Shown piece by piece: positions 53,631 to 64,000 of a stretch of DNA of 64,000 nt (position 1 is its first letter; each line of letters starts with the position of its first letter). Under the pieces are notes generated by a model. It worked only from the letters and a program-made list of their open reading frames with translations. It searched no databases and had not been told where the DNA came from. The stretch lies in assembly GCF_963678635.1 (NCBI RefSeq), contig NC_087064.1:44501346-44565345 (forward strand), in the 5' to 3' direction. Position numbers and translations under genes: made by a program. This stretch comes from Symsagittifera roscoffensis (Eukaryota > Xenacoelomorpha > Acoela > Convolutidae).

Positions 53631-55030
53631 GTGAAGGTGAACAACAAGGCATAGAGCAACGACAAACACTATATTTATTCGTAAAAAAATCAACATTGTG
53701 ATGAAAAAGAAATCACACGAGGAGAATGACAATTTTTGATTGGTAATCAAAACTGTAATTCAGTTTGCAGTAAAGTAATATGTTTCAAAACTACAATTCA
53801 GTTCACTCATTTGCTATTTAGTAATTTTAATCTGTTTTTTGTTTGAAAAAAGACCTGCTTGCCCTATGCGAAACTAGGTTGAGTGATAATTTATCTACTA
53901 AAACTTAATCAATGATGTTCATAGCGCAATTTTTATTACAGTAATTGAAAAAGATATAGCACACTTTAATTATCGCGGTTCACTCAAAGTGTCCCGCATC
54001 CAGTTTCAATCGTTAATAATCAAATATATTACAATTTTAATACCAGTCCTACTAAAATTCAGACACAATCGATTTTAATCAATTAAAGATCGATTATAAT
54101 CTCTCTTTTTGAAATCAAATTATAATCAATACATAATCGATTATTTATCCGTCTATCTTTCGATACAATTGTAATCAATTATGTCTGATTATAATCCATT
54201 ATTTTTATTCCAATATCTATATAAATTTTGAGTTTGTACAAAAATCCAGTATAATCGATTATAATTGATTATAATTTCTTTTGTTTGCCCATTTTGTCTT
54301 CGAAGTTGCATCTAAATGGCCTACATTTTATGCTTTTGGTAGACATTGAATCTTGTGAAAAATAAAAAAACAGTATTTAAAGATTTCAAATCAATTCAAA
54401 CTTATAACGTTTTTCTTCCATTTCTTCCACATCGACGTTTTTTAAGTTTTTTTAACCACCAAAACATCTGCAAATTGATTTAGTTTCATGATTGATTAGG
54501 AAGATTTTTTTTCTTTTACCGCGCCTAAATTTATATGCGGGTAGGTTCTCAAACCAACCAAAACTTTGCAAAAAATAGTTGCTAAGATATAACATTAAGC
54601 TAACAAACACATCAACTCCTACAAGCGTAGAAACTAGATCAAAAACCGTTAGACTTTTTTTTTAAACCAGTAAAATGTAAACGAATGTTATGAAAACAGC
54701 TATCAGCAACGTTTACATAGTAGCTTTAGCACTAAATACAATTCCAAAAATTAAAACTGTGGTATGCATTTCCAATTTTTGATTTTATAGTTTTTTTTTT
54801 ATATTTTACATTTTCAGCTATTAAAAATCATATTTCAAAAAAATCATAAAAGAAAAAAGATTTTCACTCAAAGACCATTTGAACAATTTGATCCTATAAA
54901 GTTTTCTCAGGCTTCACACAGTATTAAAATTTGAACCTAAACCGTCTACTTGTCTGGGTTAGAGTATGGAAACTGTTTATTATGATTATTAAATAATGAT
55001 CGCATATGAAATATGATTTATAATTTTGCA
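53631..55030. other. AT-rich noncoding sequence with inverted-motif cluster
   Basis: At 54050-54290 the motif AATCGATTATAATTGATTATAA and variants recur on both strands, similar to 22190-22450, suggesting a degenerate MITE. No coding sequence recognised. Confidence 0.4.
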
Positions 55031-55720
55031 GATAGTGTAAGAATTTCCGTCAAAAACAGTCAAAAGCCCGGGCTGAGGTGCTCGACTCATGATTTGACCG
55101 AAATGGTCAAACGATGTCCGTTTTCGACTTTTTTAGTCGAACGATGTCCGATTTCGACTTTATGAGTCGAACGATGTCCGTTTGCCGAACATTGTTCTGC
55201 TTTGTTCGACTTTGCTCGACTTTGTTCGACTATACTGGAAATTGTTCAACTATGTTCGACTTTGTTCAAATTTAGCGGACACTGTTCTTCTTTGTTCGAC
55301 TTTATCGGGAATTAGCAGAAGAGTCCTAAGCTACAACGAAACTTGGACACCATTTGACTGTTTCTGTCAAATCATCTTTCAAAAACCTCAACATGGGCAG
55401 CCACAAAAAATAATAGAAAATGCCACAAAATTGAGCATCGTAGATTCACGCAGCCCGAGTGGAGTTGTTGGACTTACGTCAAACAATACATCAAACAGAC
55501 CAAAAATGGCGATGTTTCAACCGGTGTGTTTTAAAATGACTATGTTTTACCCGACTCGACCCAATTTTGCTATGTTTTGATCGACTTGGTTATAGAAAAA
55601 ATGGCTTTGTTTGTGTTTGTTGTAAGCTAAATATGTTGCGATCGACTCGACACATGCTGGCTATGTTTCGACCGACTCGACCAAAGCATAAAAGTTTCGA
55701 CAGTATTTGAAGCAAGCCAA
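55031..55720. repeat. Degenerate TTCGAC-rich edge of the minisatellite
   Basis: TTCGACTTT-GTTCGACT and GTCGAACGATGTCCG(A/T)TTTCG variants repeat irregularly at 55080-55320. They share the TTCGAC core with the array to the right but not its 22-bp period. The open frame at 55182-55580 runs through this repeat and is not a gene. Confidence 0.55.
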
Positions 55721-56045
55721 TTAGTTTTGAATGCACTCAGCCGAATGAAAAACTTGATCGAACGCAGCCCATTATATTTTGAATGAATCGAAGAAATTAG
55801 CGGTTTTTCGAACGTCTCAACTAAACGAACATGTTTTCAACTGTGTTCGACGCAACTGACATTAAGAACATTGGATGATTTTGCAATCTGCTGCTGTATA
55901 ACGCTTATGCAAGCAAAAAAATCCGACAACAATTACATTACTTCAGCTTTGCGCGACCCATGTTGCGATTTGCGCGACCATAATTTATGTTGCGACCCTG
56001 CTCGACTCATGATTCGTACCTAATCGACTTATGATTCGACCTTGT
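55721..56045. repeat. Spacer block, first copy
   Basis: TTAGTTTTGAATGCACTCAG onward for about 320 bp, nonrepetitive internally, recurs at 56587-56910, with 22-bp repeats between the two copies. Confidence 0.88.
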
Positions 56046-59000
56046 TTGACTCATGATTCGACCCTGTTTGACTCATGATTCGACCCTGTTCGACTCATGA
56101 TTCGACCCTGTTCGACTCAAGGTTCAACCCTGTTCGACTCATGATTCGACCCTGTTCGAGTAATGATTCGACCCTGTTCGATTTATGATTCGAAACTGTT
56201 CGACTCATGATTCGAAGCTGTTCGATTCATGATTCGACCCTGTTCGGCTCATGATTCTACCCTGTTCCACTCATGATTCGACCCTCTTCCACTCATGATT
56301 CGACCCTGTTCGACTCATGATTCGACCCTGTTCGACTCATGATTCGACCCTCTTCCACTCATGATTCGACCCTGTTCGACTCATGATTCGACACTGTTCG
56401 ACTCATGGTTCGACCCTGTTCGACTCATGACTCGACCCGGTTCGACTCATTATTCGAACCTGTTCCACTTCAAGATTCGACCCTGTTCGACTCTTGATTC
56501 GACCCTGGTCGACTTATGACTCGACACTGTTCGACTCATGATTCGACCCTGTTCGACTCAATATTCGATCCCATTCGACTCGGCATTTAGTTTTGAACGC
56601 ACTCAGCCGAATGAAAAACTTGATCGAGCGCAGCCCATTATATTTCGAATGAATCGAAGAAATTAGCGGTGTTTCGAACGTCCCAACTAAACGAAAACGT
56701 TTTCAACTGTGTTCGACGCAACTGACATTAAAAACACTGGATGACTTTGCAATCTGCTGCTATATAACACTTATGCAAGCAAAAAAATCCGACAACAATT
56801 ACATTACTTCAGCTTTGCGAGACCCATGTTGCGATTTGCGCGACCCAAAATTATGTTGCGACCCTGTTCGACTCATGATTCGTACCTAATCGACTCATGA
56901 TTCGACCTTGTTTGACTCATGATTCGACCCTGTTTGACTCATGATACGACCCTGTTCGACTCATGTTTCGACCCTGTTTGACTCATGATACGACCCTGTT
57001 CGACTCAAGATTCAACTCTGTTCGACTCATGTTTCGACCCTGTTCGAGTCATGATTCGACCCTGTTCGACTCATGATTCGACCCTGTTCGACTCATGATT
57101 TAACGCTGTTCGATTCACGATTCGAAATGTTCGGCTCATGATTCTACCCTGTTCCACTCATGATTTGAACCTGTTCGACTCGTGATTCGACCCTGTTCGA
57201 CTCATGATTCGACCCCGTTCGACTCATTATTTGAACCTGTTCCACTCAAGATTCGACCTTGTTCGACTCATGATTCGACCCTGTTCGACTCATGATTCGA
57301 CCCTGTTCGACTCTGTTCGACTCATGGTTCCACCCTGTTCGAATCATGATTCGACCCGGTTCGACTCATTATTTGAACCTGTTCGACTCATGATTCGACC
57401 CTGTTCGACTCATGATTTGACGCTGTTCGATTCACGATTCGACCCTGTTCGGCTCATGATTCTATCCTGTTCCACTCATGATTTGACCCTGTTCGACTCA
57501 TGATTCGACCCTGTTCGACTCATGATTCGACCCTCTTCCACTCAAGATTCGACCCTGTTCGACTCTGTTCGCCTCATGGTTCGACCCTGTTCGACTCATG
57601 ATTCGACTCTGTTTGGCTCATGATTCGACGCTGTTCGACTCATGATTCGACCCTGTTCAGCTCATGATTCGACCCTATTCCACTCATGATTTGACCCTGT
57701 TCGACTCAAGATTTGACCCTGTTCGACTCATGACTCGACCCTGTTCCAGTCATGATTCGACCCTGTTCGACTCATGATTCGACGCTGTTCGACTCATGAT
57801 TCGACCCTGTTCGGCTCATGATTCGACCCTATTCCACTCATGATTTGACCCTGTTCGACTCATGATTTAACCCTGTTCGACTCATGATTCGACCCTCTTC
57901 AACTCATGATTCGACCCTGTTCCACTCATGATTCGACCCTGTTCGACTCATGATTCGACCCTGTTCGACTCTTGATTCGACCCTGATCGACTCATGATTC
58001 GACCCTATTCGACTCATGATTCGACCCTGTTGCACTCATGATTCGACCCTGCTCGACTTATGATTCGACTCTGGTTGACTCATGGTTCGACCCGGTTCGA
58101 CTCATGATTTGACTCTGTTCGAACCATGATTAGACTCTGTTCGACTCATGGTTCGACCCTGTTCGACTCATGATTCGACCCGGTTCGACTCATTATTCGA
58201 ACCTGTTCCACTCAAGATTCGACCTTGTTCGACTCATGATTCGACCCTGTTCGACTTATGACTCGAACCTGTTCGACTCATGATTCGACCCTGTTCGACT
58301 CATGATTCGACCATGGTCGACTCATGATTCGACCCTGTTCGACTCATGATTCGACCTGTTCCACTCATGATTCGACCCTGTTAGACTCATGATTCGACCC
58401 TGTTCCACTCATGATTCGACCCTGTTCGACTCATGATTCGACCATGTTTGACTCATGATTCGACCCTGTGCGACTCATGATTCGACCCGGTTCAACTCAT
58501 GATTCGACCCTGTTCCACCCATGATTCGACCCTGTTCGACTCATGATTCGGCCCTGTTCGACTCTATCGACCCTGCTCAACTCATCGTTTGACCAAGTTC
58601 GACTCATGATTCGACCCTGTTCGACTCATGATTCGACCCTGTTCCACTCATGAATCGACCCTGTTCGACTCATGATCCGATCGTGTTCCACCCATGATTC
58701 GACCCTGTTCGACTCATGATTCGGTCCTGTTCGACTCTATCGACCCTGTTCGACTCATGATTTGACCATGTTCGACTCAAGATTCAACCCTGTTCGACTC
58801 ATGATCCGACCCTGTTCGAGTCATGATTCGACCCTGTTCGACTCATGATTCGACCCTGTTCCACTCATGATTCGACCCTGTTAGACTCATGATTCGACCC
58901 TGTTCCACTCATGATTCGACCGTGTTCGACTCATGATTCGACCATGTTTGACTCATGATTCGACCCTGTGCGACTCATGATTCGACTCGGTTCAACTCGT

Positions 59001-62000
59001 GATTCGACCCTGTTCCACCCATGATTCGACCCTGTTCGACTCATTATTCGGCCCTGTTCGACTCTATCGATCCTGCTCAATTCATCGTTCGACCAAGTTC
59101 GACTCATGATTCGACCCTGTTCGACTCATCATTCGACCCTGTTCCACTCATGAATCGACCCTGTTCGACTCATGATCCGATCGTGTTCCACCAATGATTC
59201 GACCCTGTTCGACTCATGATTCGGTCCTGTTCGACTCTATCGACCCTGTTCGACTCATGATTTGACCATGTTCGACTCAAGATTCAACCCTGTTCGACTC
59301 ATGATCCGACCCTGTTCGAGTCATGATTCGACCCTGTTCGACTCATGATTCGACGCTGTTCGACTCATGATTTCACCCTGTTCGACTCTTGATTCGACCC
59401 TGTTCGACTCATGATTCGACCCTGTTGCACTCATGATTCGACCCTGTTCCACTTATGATTCCACCCTGTTCGATTCATGATTTCACCCTGTTCGACTCAT
59501 GATTCGACCCTGTTCGACTTATGATTCGACCCTGTTCGACTCATGATTCGACCCTGTTCGACTCATGATTCGACCCTGTTCGACTCATGATTTCACCCTG
59601 TTCGACTCTTGATTCGACCCTGTTCGACTCATGATTCGACCCTGTTTGACTCATGATTCGACCCGGTTCGACTCATGATTCGACCCTTGTTTCCGATCAT
59701 GATTCGACCTTGTTCCACTTATGATTCCACCCTGTTCGATTCATGATTTCACCCGGTTCGACTCATGACTTGACCATGTTCGACTCAAGATTCAACCCTG
59801 ATCGACTCATGATTCGACCCTGTTCGACTCATGATTCGACCCTGTTCCACTCATGATTCGACCATGTTCGACTCATGATTCGACCCTATTAGACTCTTGA
59901 TTCGAAACTGTTTGTCTCATTATTCGACCCTGTTCGACTCATGATTCGACTCTGTTCCACTCATGATTCCATCCTGTTCGACTCATGATTTCACCCTGTT
60001 CGACTCTTGATTCCATCCTGTTCGACTCATGATTTGACCATGTTCGACTCAAGATTCAACCCTGTTCGACTCATGATCCGACCCTGTTCGAGTCATGATT
60101 CGACCCTGTTCGACTCATGATTCGACCCTGTTCCACTCATGATTCGACCCTGTTAGACTCATGATTCGACCCTGTTCCACTCATGATTCGACCGTGTTCG
60201 ACTCATGATTCGACCATGTTTGACTCATGATTCGACCCTGTGCGACTCATGATTCGACTCGGTTCAACTCGTGATTCGACCCTGTTCCACCCATGATTCG
60301 ACCCTGTTCGACTCATGATTCGGCCCTGTTCGACTCTATCGATCCTGCTCAATTCATCGTTCGACCAAGTTCGACTCATGATTCGACCCTATTAGACTCT
60401 TGATTCGAAACTGTTTGTCTCATTATTCGACCCTGTTCGACTCATGATTCGACTCTGTTCCACTCATGATTCCATCCTGTTCGACTCATGATTTCACCCT
60501 GTTCGACTCTTGATTCCATCCTGTTCGACTCATGATTTGACCATGTTCGACTCAAGATTCAACCCTGTTCGACTCATGATCCGACCCTGTTCGAGTCATG
60601 ATTCGACCCTGTTCGACTCATGATTCGACCCTGTTCCACTCATGATTCGACCCTGTTAGACTCATGATTCGACCCTGTTCCACTCATGATTCGACCGTGT
60701 TCGACTCATGATTCGACCATGTTTGACTCATGATTCGACCCTGTGCGACTCATGATTCGACTCGGTTCAACTCGTGATTCGACCCTGTTCCACCCATGAT
60801 TCGACCCTGTTCGACTCATGATTCGGCCCTGTTCGACTCTATCGATCCTGCTCAATTCATCGTTCGACCAAGTTCGACTCATGATTCGACCCTGTTCGAC
60901 TCATCATTCGACCCTGTTCCACTCATGAATCGACCCTGTTCGACTCATGATCCGATCGTGTTCCACCAATGATTCGACCCTGTTCGACTCATGATTCGGT
61001 CCTGTTCGACTCTATCGACCCTGTTCGACTCATGATTTGACCATGTTCGACTCAAGATTCAACCCTGTTCGACTCATGATCCGACCCTGTTCGAGTCATG
61101 ATTCGACCCTGTTCGACTCATGATTCGACGCTGTTCGACTCATGATTTCACCCTGTTCGACTCTTGATTCGACCCTGTTCGACTCATGATTCGACCCTGT
61201 TGCACTCATGATTCGACCCTGTTCCACTTATGATTCCACCCTGTTCGATTCATGATTTCACCCTGTTCGACTCATGATTCGACCCTGTTCGACTTATGAT
61301 TCGACCCTGTTCGACTCATGATTCGACCCTGTTCGACTCATGATTCGACCCTGTTCGACTCATGATTTCACCCTGTTCGACTCTTGATTCGACCCTGTTC
61401 GACTCATGATTCGACCCTGTTTGACTCATGATTCGACCCGGTTCGACTCATGATTCGACCCCCGTTTCCGATCATGATTCGACCTTGTTCCACTTATGAT
61501 TCCACCCTGTTCGATTCATGATTTCACCCGGTTCGACTCATGACTTGACCATGTTCGACTCAAGATTCAACCCTGATCGACTCATGATTCGACCCTGTTC
61601 GACTCATGATTCGACCCTGTTCCACTCATGATTCGACCCTGTTCGACTCATGATTCGACCCTATTAGACTCTTGATTCGAAACTGTTTGTCTCATTATTC
61701 GACCCTGTTCGACTCATGATTCGACTCTGTTCCACTCATGATTCCATCCTGTTCGACTCATGATTTCACCCTGTTCGACTCTTGATTCGACCCTGTTCGA
61801 CTCATGATTCGACCCTGTTAGACTCATGATTCAACCCTGTTGCACTCATGATTCTGCCCTGTTCGACTCATGATTCGACTCTGTTCCACTCATGATTCGA
61901 CCCTGTTGCACTCATGATTCGACCCTGTTCCACTTATGATTCCACCCTGTTCGATTCATGATTTCACCCTGTTCGACTCATGATTCGACCCTTTTCGACT

Positions 62001-64000
62001 AATGATTCGACCCTGTTCCACTCATGATTCGACCCTGTTCGACTTATGATTCGACCCTGTTGGACTGTTGATTCGACCCTGTTCGACTCATGATTCGACC
62101 CTGTGCGACTCATGAATCGACCCGGTTCGACTCATGATTCGACCCCGGTTCGACTCTTGATTCGACCTTGATCAACTTATGATTCCACCCTGTTCGATTC
62201 ATGATTTCACCCTGTTCGACTCATGATTTGACCAAGTTCGACTCAAGATTCAACCCTGTTCGACTCATGATTCGACCCTGTTCGACTCTTGATTCGACCC
62301 TGTTCGTCTCATGATTCGACCCTGTTCGACTCATGATTCGACTCTGTTCCACTCATGATTCCACCCTGTTCGACTCATGATTTCACCCTGTTCGACTTTT
62401 GATTCGACCCTGTTCGACTCATGATTCGACCTTGTTCGACTCATGATTTGACACTGTTGCACTCATGATTCGGCCCTGTTCGACTCATGATTCGACTCTG
62501 TTCCACTCATGATTCGACCCTGTTCCACTCATGATTCGACCCTGTTCGACTCATGATTCGAACCTGTTCGACTCTTGATTTGACCCTGTTCGACTCATGA
62601 TTCGACCCTGTTCGACTCATGATTCGACCCTGTTGCACTTATGATTCGACACTGTTCGACCTATGATTCGACTCTGGTCGACTCATGGTTCGACCCGGTA
62701 CGACTCATGATTCGACTCTGTTCCACTCATGATTCCACCCTGTTCGATTCGTGATTTCACCCTGTTCGACTCGTGATTCGACCCTGTTCCACTCATGATT
62801 CGACCCTGTTCGACTCATGATTCGACCCTGTTCGACTCATGATTTCACCCTGTTCGACTTTTGATTCGACCCTGTTCGACTAATGTTTCGACCCTGTTTG
62901 ACTCATGATTCGACCCGGTTCGACTCATGATTCGACCTGGTTCCACTTATGATTCCACCCTGTTCGATTCATGATTTCACCCTGTTTGACTCATGATTTG
63001 ACCCTGTTCGACTCATGATTCGACCCTGTTCGACTCATGATTCGAGATTCGACCCTGTTCGACTCATGATTCGACCCTCTTCCACTCTTGATTCGACCCT
63101 GTTCGACTCATGATTCGACCCTAATCGACTTTTGATTCGACCATGATCGACTCATGATTCGACCCTGTTCGACTCATGATTCGACCCTGTTCCACTCATG
63201 ATTCGACCCTGTTCGACTCATGATTCGACCCTGTTCCACTCATGATTCGACTCATGATTCGACCCTGTTCGACTCTTGATTCGACCCTGTTCGACTCATG
63301 ATTCGACCCTGTTCGACTTATGATTCGACCCTGTTGCACTCATGATTCGACCCTCTTCGACTTATGATTCGACTCTGGTCGACTAATGGCTCGACCCGGT
63401 TCGACTCATGATTCGACTCTGTTCCATTCATGATTCCACCCTGTTCGACTCATGATTTCACCCTGTCCGACTCATGATTCGACCATGTTCGATCTCATGA
63501 TTCGACCCTGTTGGACTCATGATTCGACCCTGTTCGACTCATGATTCGACCATGATCGACTCATGATTCGACCCTGTTCGACTCATGATTCGACCCTGTT
63601 CCATTCATGATTCCACCCTGTTCGACTCATGATTTCACCCTCCCGACTCATGATTCGACCATGTTCGATCTCATGATTCGACCCTGTTGGACTCATGATT
63701 CGACCCTGTTCGACTCATGATTCGACCATGATCGACTCATGATTCGACCCTGTTCGACTCATGATTCGACCCTGTTCCACCCATGATTCGATCCTGTTCG
63801 ACTCATGATTCGACCCTGTTCCACTCATGATTCGACCCTATTCGACTCTTGATTCGACCCTGTTCGACTCATGATTCGACCCTGTTCGACTCATGATTCG
63901 ACCCTGTTCGACTCTTGATTCGACCCTGTTCGACTCATGATTCGACCCTGTTCGACTTATGATTCGACCCTGTTGCACTCATGATTCGACCCTCTTCGAC
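55985..64000. repeat. 22-bp minisatellite array with higher-order repeats
   Basis: The unit is TTCGACCCTG plus TTCGACTCATGA, so TTCGAC occurs twice per unit, 10 and 12 bp apart, suggesting growth from a shorter ancestor. Apart from the spacer block at 56587-56910, it is continuous to the window end (about 350 units) and does not stop there. Variants (TTCCACTCATGA, TTTGAC, CTCTATCGACC) recur in the same order. Blocks at about 58560-58740 and 59055-59240 are about 0.5 kb apart; 59055-59900 recurs at about 60836-61680 (offset about 1.78 kb); 63420-63550 recurs about 180 bp later. Open frames in it are artefacts. Confidence 0.97.
56587..56910. repeat. Spacer block, second copy
   Basis: A direct repeat of 55721-56045, offset 866 bp, with scattered substitutions. 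It is flanked by 22-bp repeats on both sides. Confidence 0.88.

Noticed and set aside
53474-53701. ATG-initiated open frame of 75 codons
   Set aside because: It overlaps exon j in another frame; the exon j frame is richer in W, Y, D and C and is bounded by splice signals.
55182-55580. Open reading frame of 132 codons
   Set aside because: Its first half is TTCGAC-type repeat and the rest has no recognisable motif or splice context.
57204-57503. Open reading frame of 99 codons
   Set aside because: It is the translation of the 22-bp repeat (66 bp gives a 22-residue period) where stops happen to be absent.
55985-64000. CRISPR array
   Set aside because: Units are head-to-tail 22-bp repeats without distinct spacers of constant length, and the context is eukaryotic.
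1-64000. Bacterial or phage origin
   Set aside because: No operons, ribosome-binding-site spacing or long ORFs; splice-bounded exons and eukaryotic retroelements throughout.

Overview
This window looks like intron-rich, AT-rich, transposon-loaded DNA from an invertebrate animal. The reasons are short exons bounded by splice signals that together encode fibronectin type III (FN3)-like extracellular modules, and relics of Ty3, LINE, hAT, MULE, SINE and Helentron-type elements. I see no prokaryotic operons, rRNA, CRISPR array or intact long ORF. I cannot name the species.

Host gene. At least six well-supported exons of one plus-strand gene lie at 18222-18376, 20851-21110, 21530-21986, 22830-23029, 27391-27569 and 29196-29272. 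Two weaker ones are at 33283-33339 and 35789-35854. A further well-supported coding exon (53448-53630) and a likely companion (53229-53289) lie about 17 kb downstream and may belong to the same gene. The protein is a run of FN3-like domains with several cysteines, so it is probably secreted or a cell-surface ectodomain. Neither end of the gene is visible. Two consecutive introns appear to use GC rather than GT donors, and reading-frame phase supports this.

Layout. 1-5.3 kb: noncoding, with Helentron-associated (HINE-like) and hAT MITE copies. 5.3-15.2 kb: one degenerate Ty3/gypsy element with a 4.1-4.5 kb internal tandem duplication covering gag, protease, RT, RNase H and integrase, followed by an unrecognised 3' coding region. 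17.6-18.1 kb: a small hAT element keeping the transposase C-terminus. 18.2-36 kb: the FN3 gene, with introns holding LINE ORF1 and RT relics and a cluster of about 525-bp HINE-like copies, one nested inside a hAT element. 37.9-38.1 kb: a 26-bp tandem repeat. 39.3-41.2 kb: two tRNA-derived SINE copies, a cluster of palindromes and a hAT MITE. 42.3-51.3 kb: a 4.47-kb tandem duplication carrying a minus-strand FLYWCH/MULE transposase relic and unrecognised plus-strand coding relics. 52.1 kb: a hAT MITE with a perfect 8-bp target duplication. 53.2-53.6 kb: two exons. 56-64 kb: a 22-bp minisatellite with higher-order structure that runs off the window end.

All mobile-element genes here are broken. 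The only sequence likely to be functional protein-coding DNA is the set of FN3 exons. Calls rest on reading translations and repeats by eye; no database search was run.
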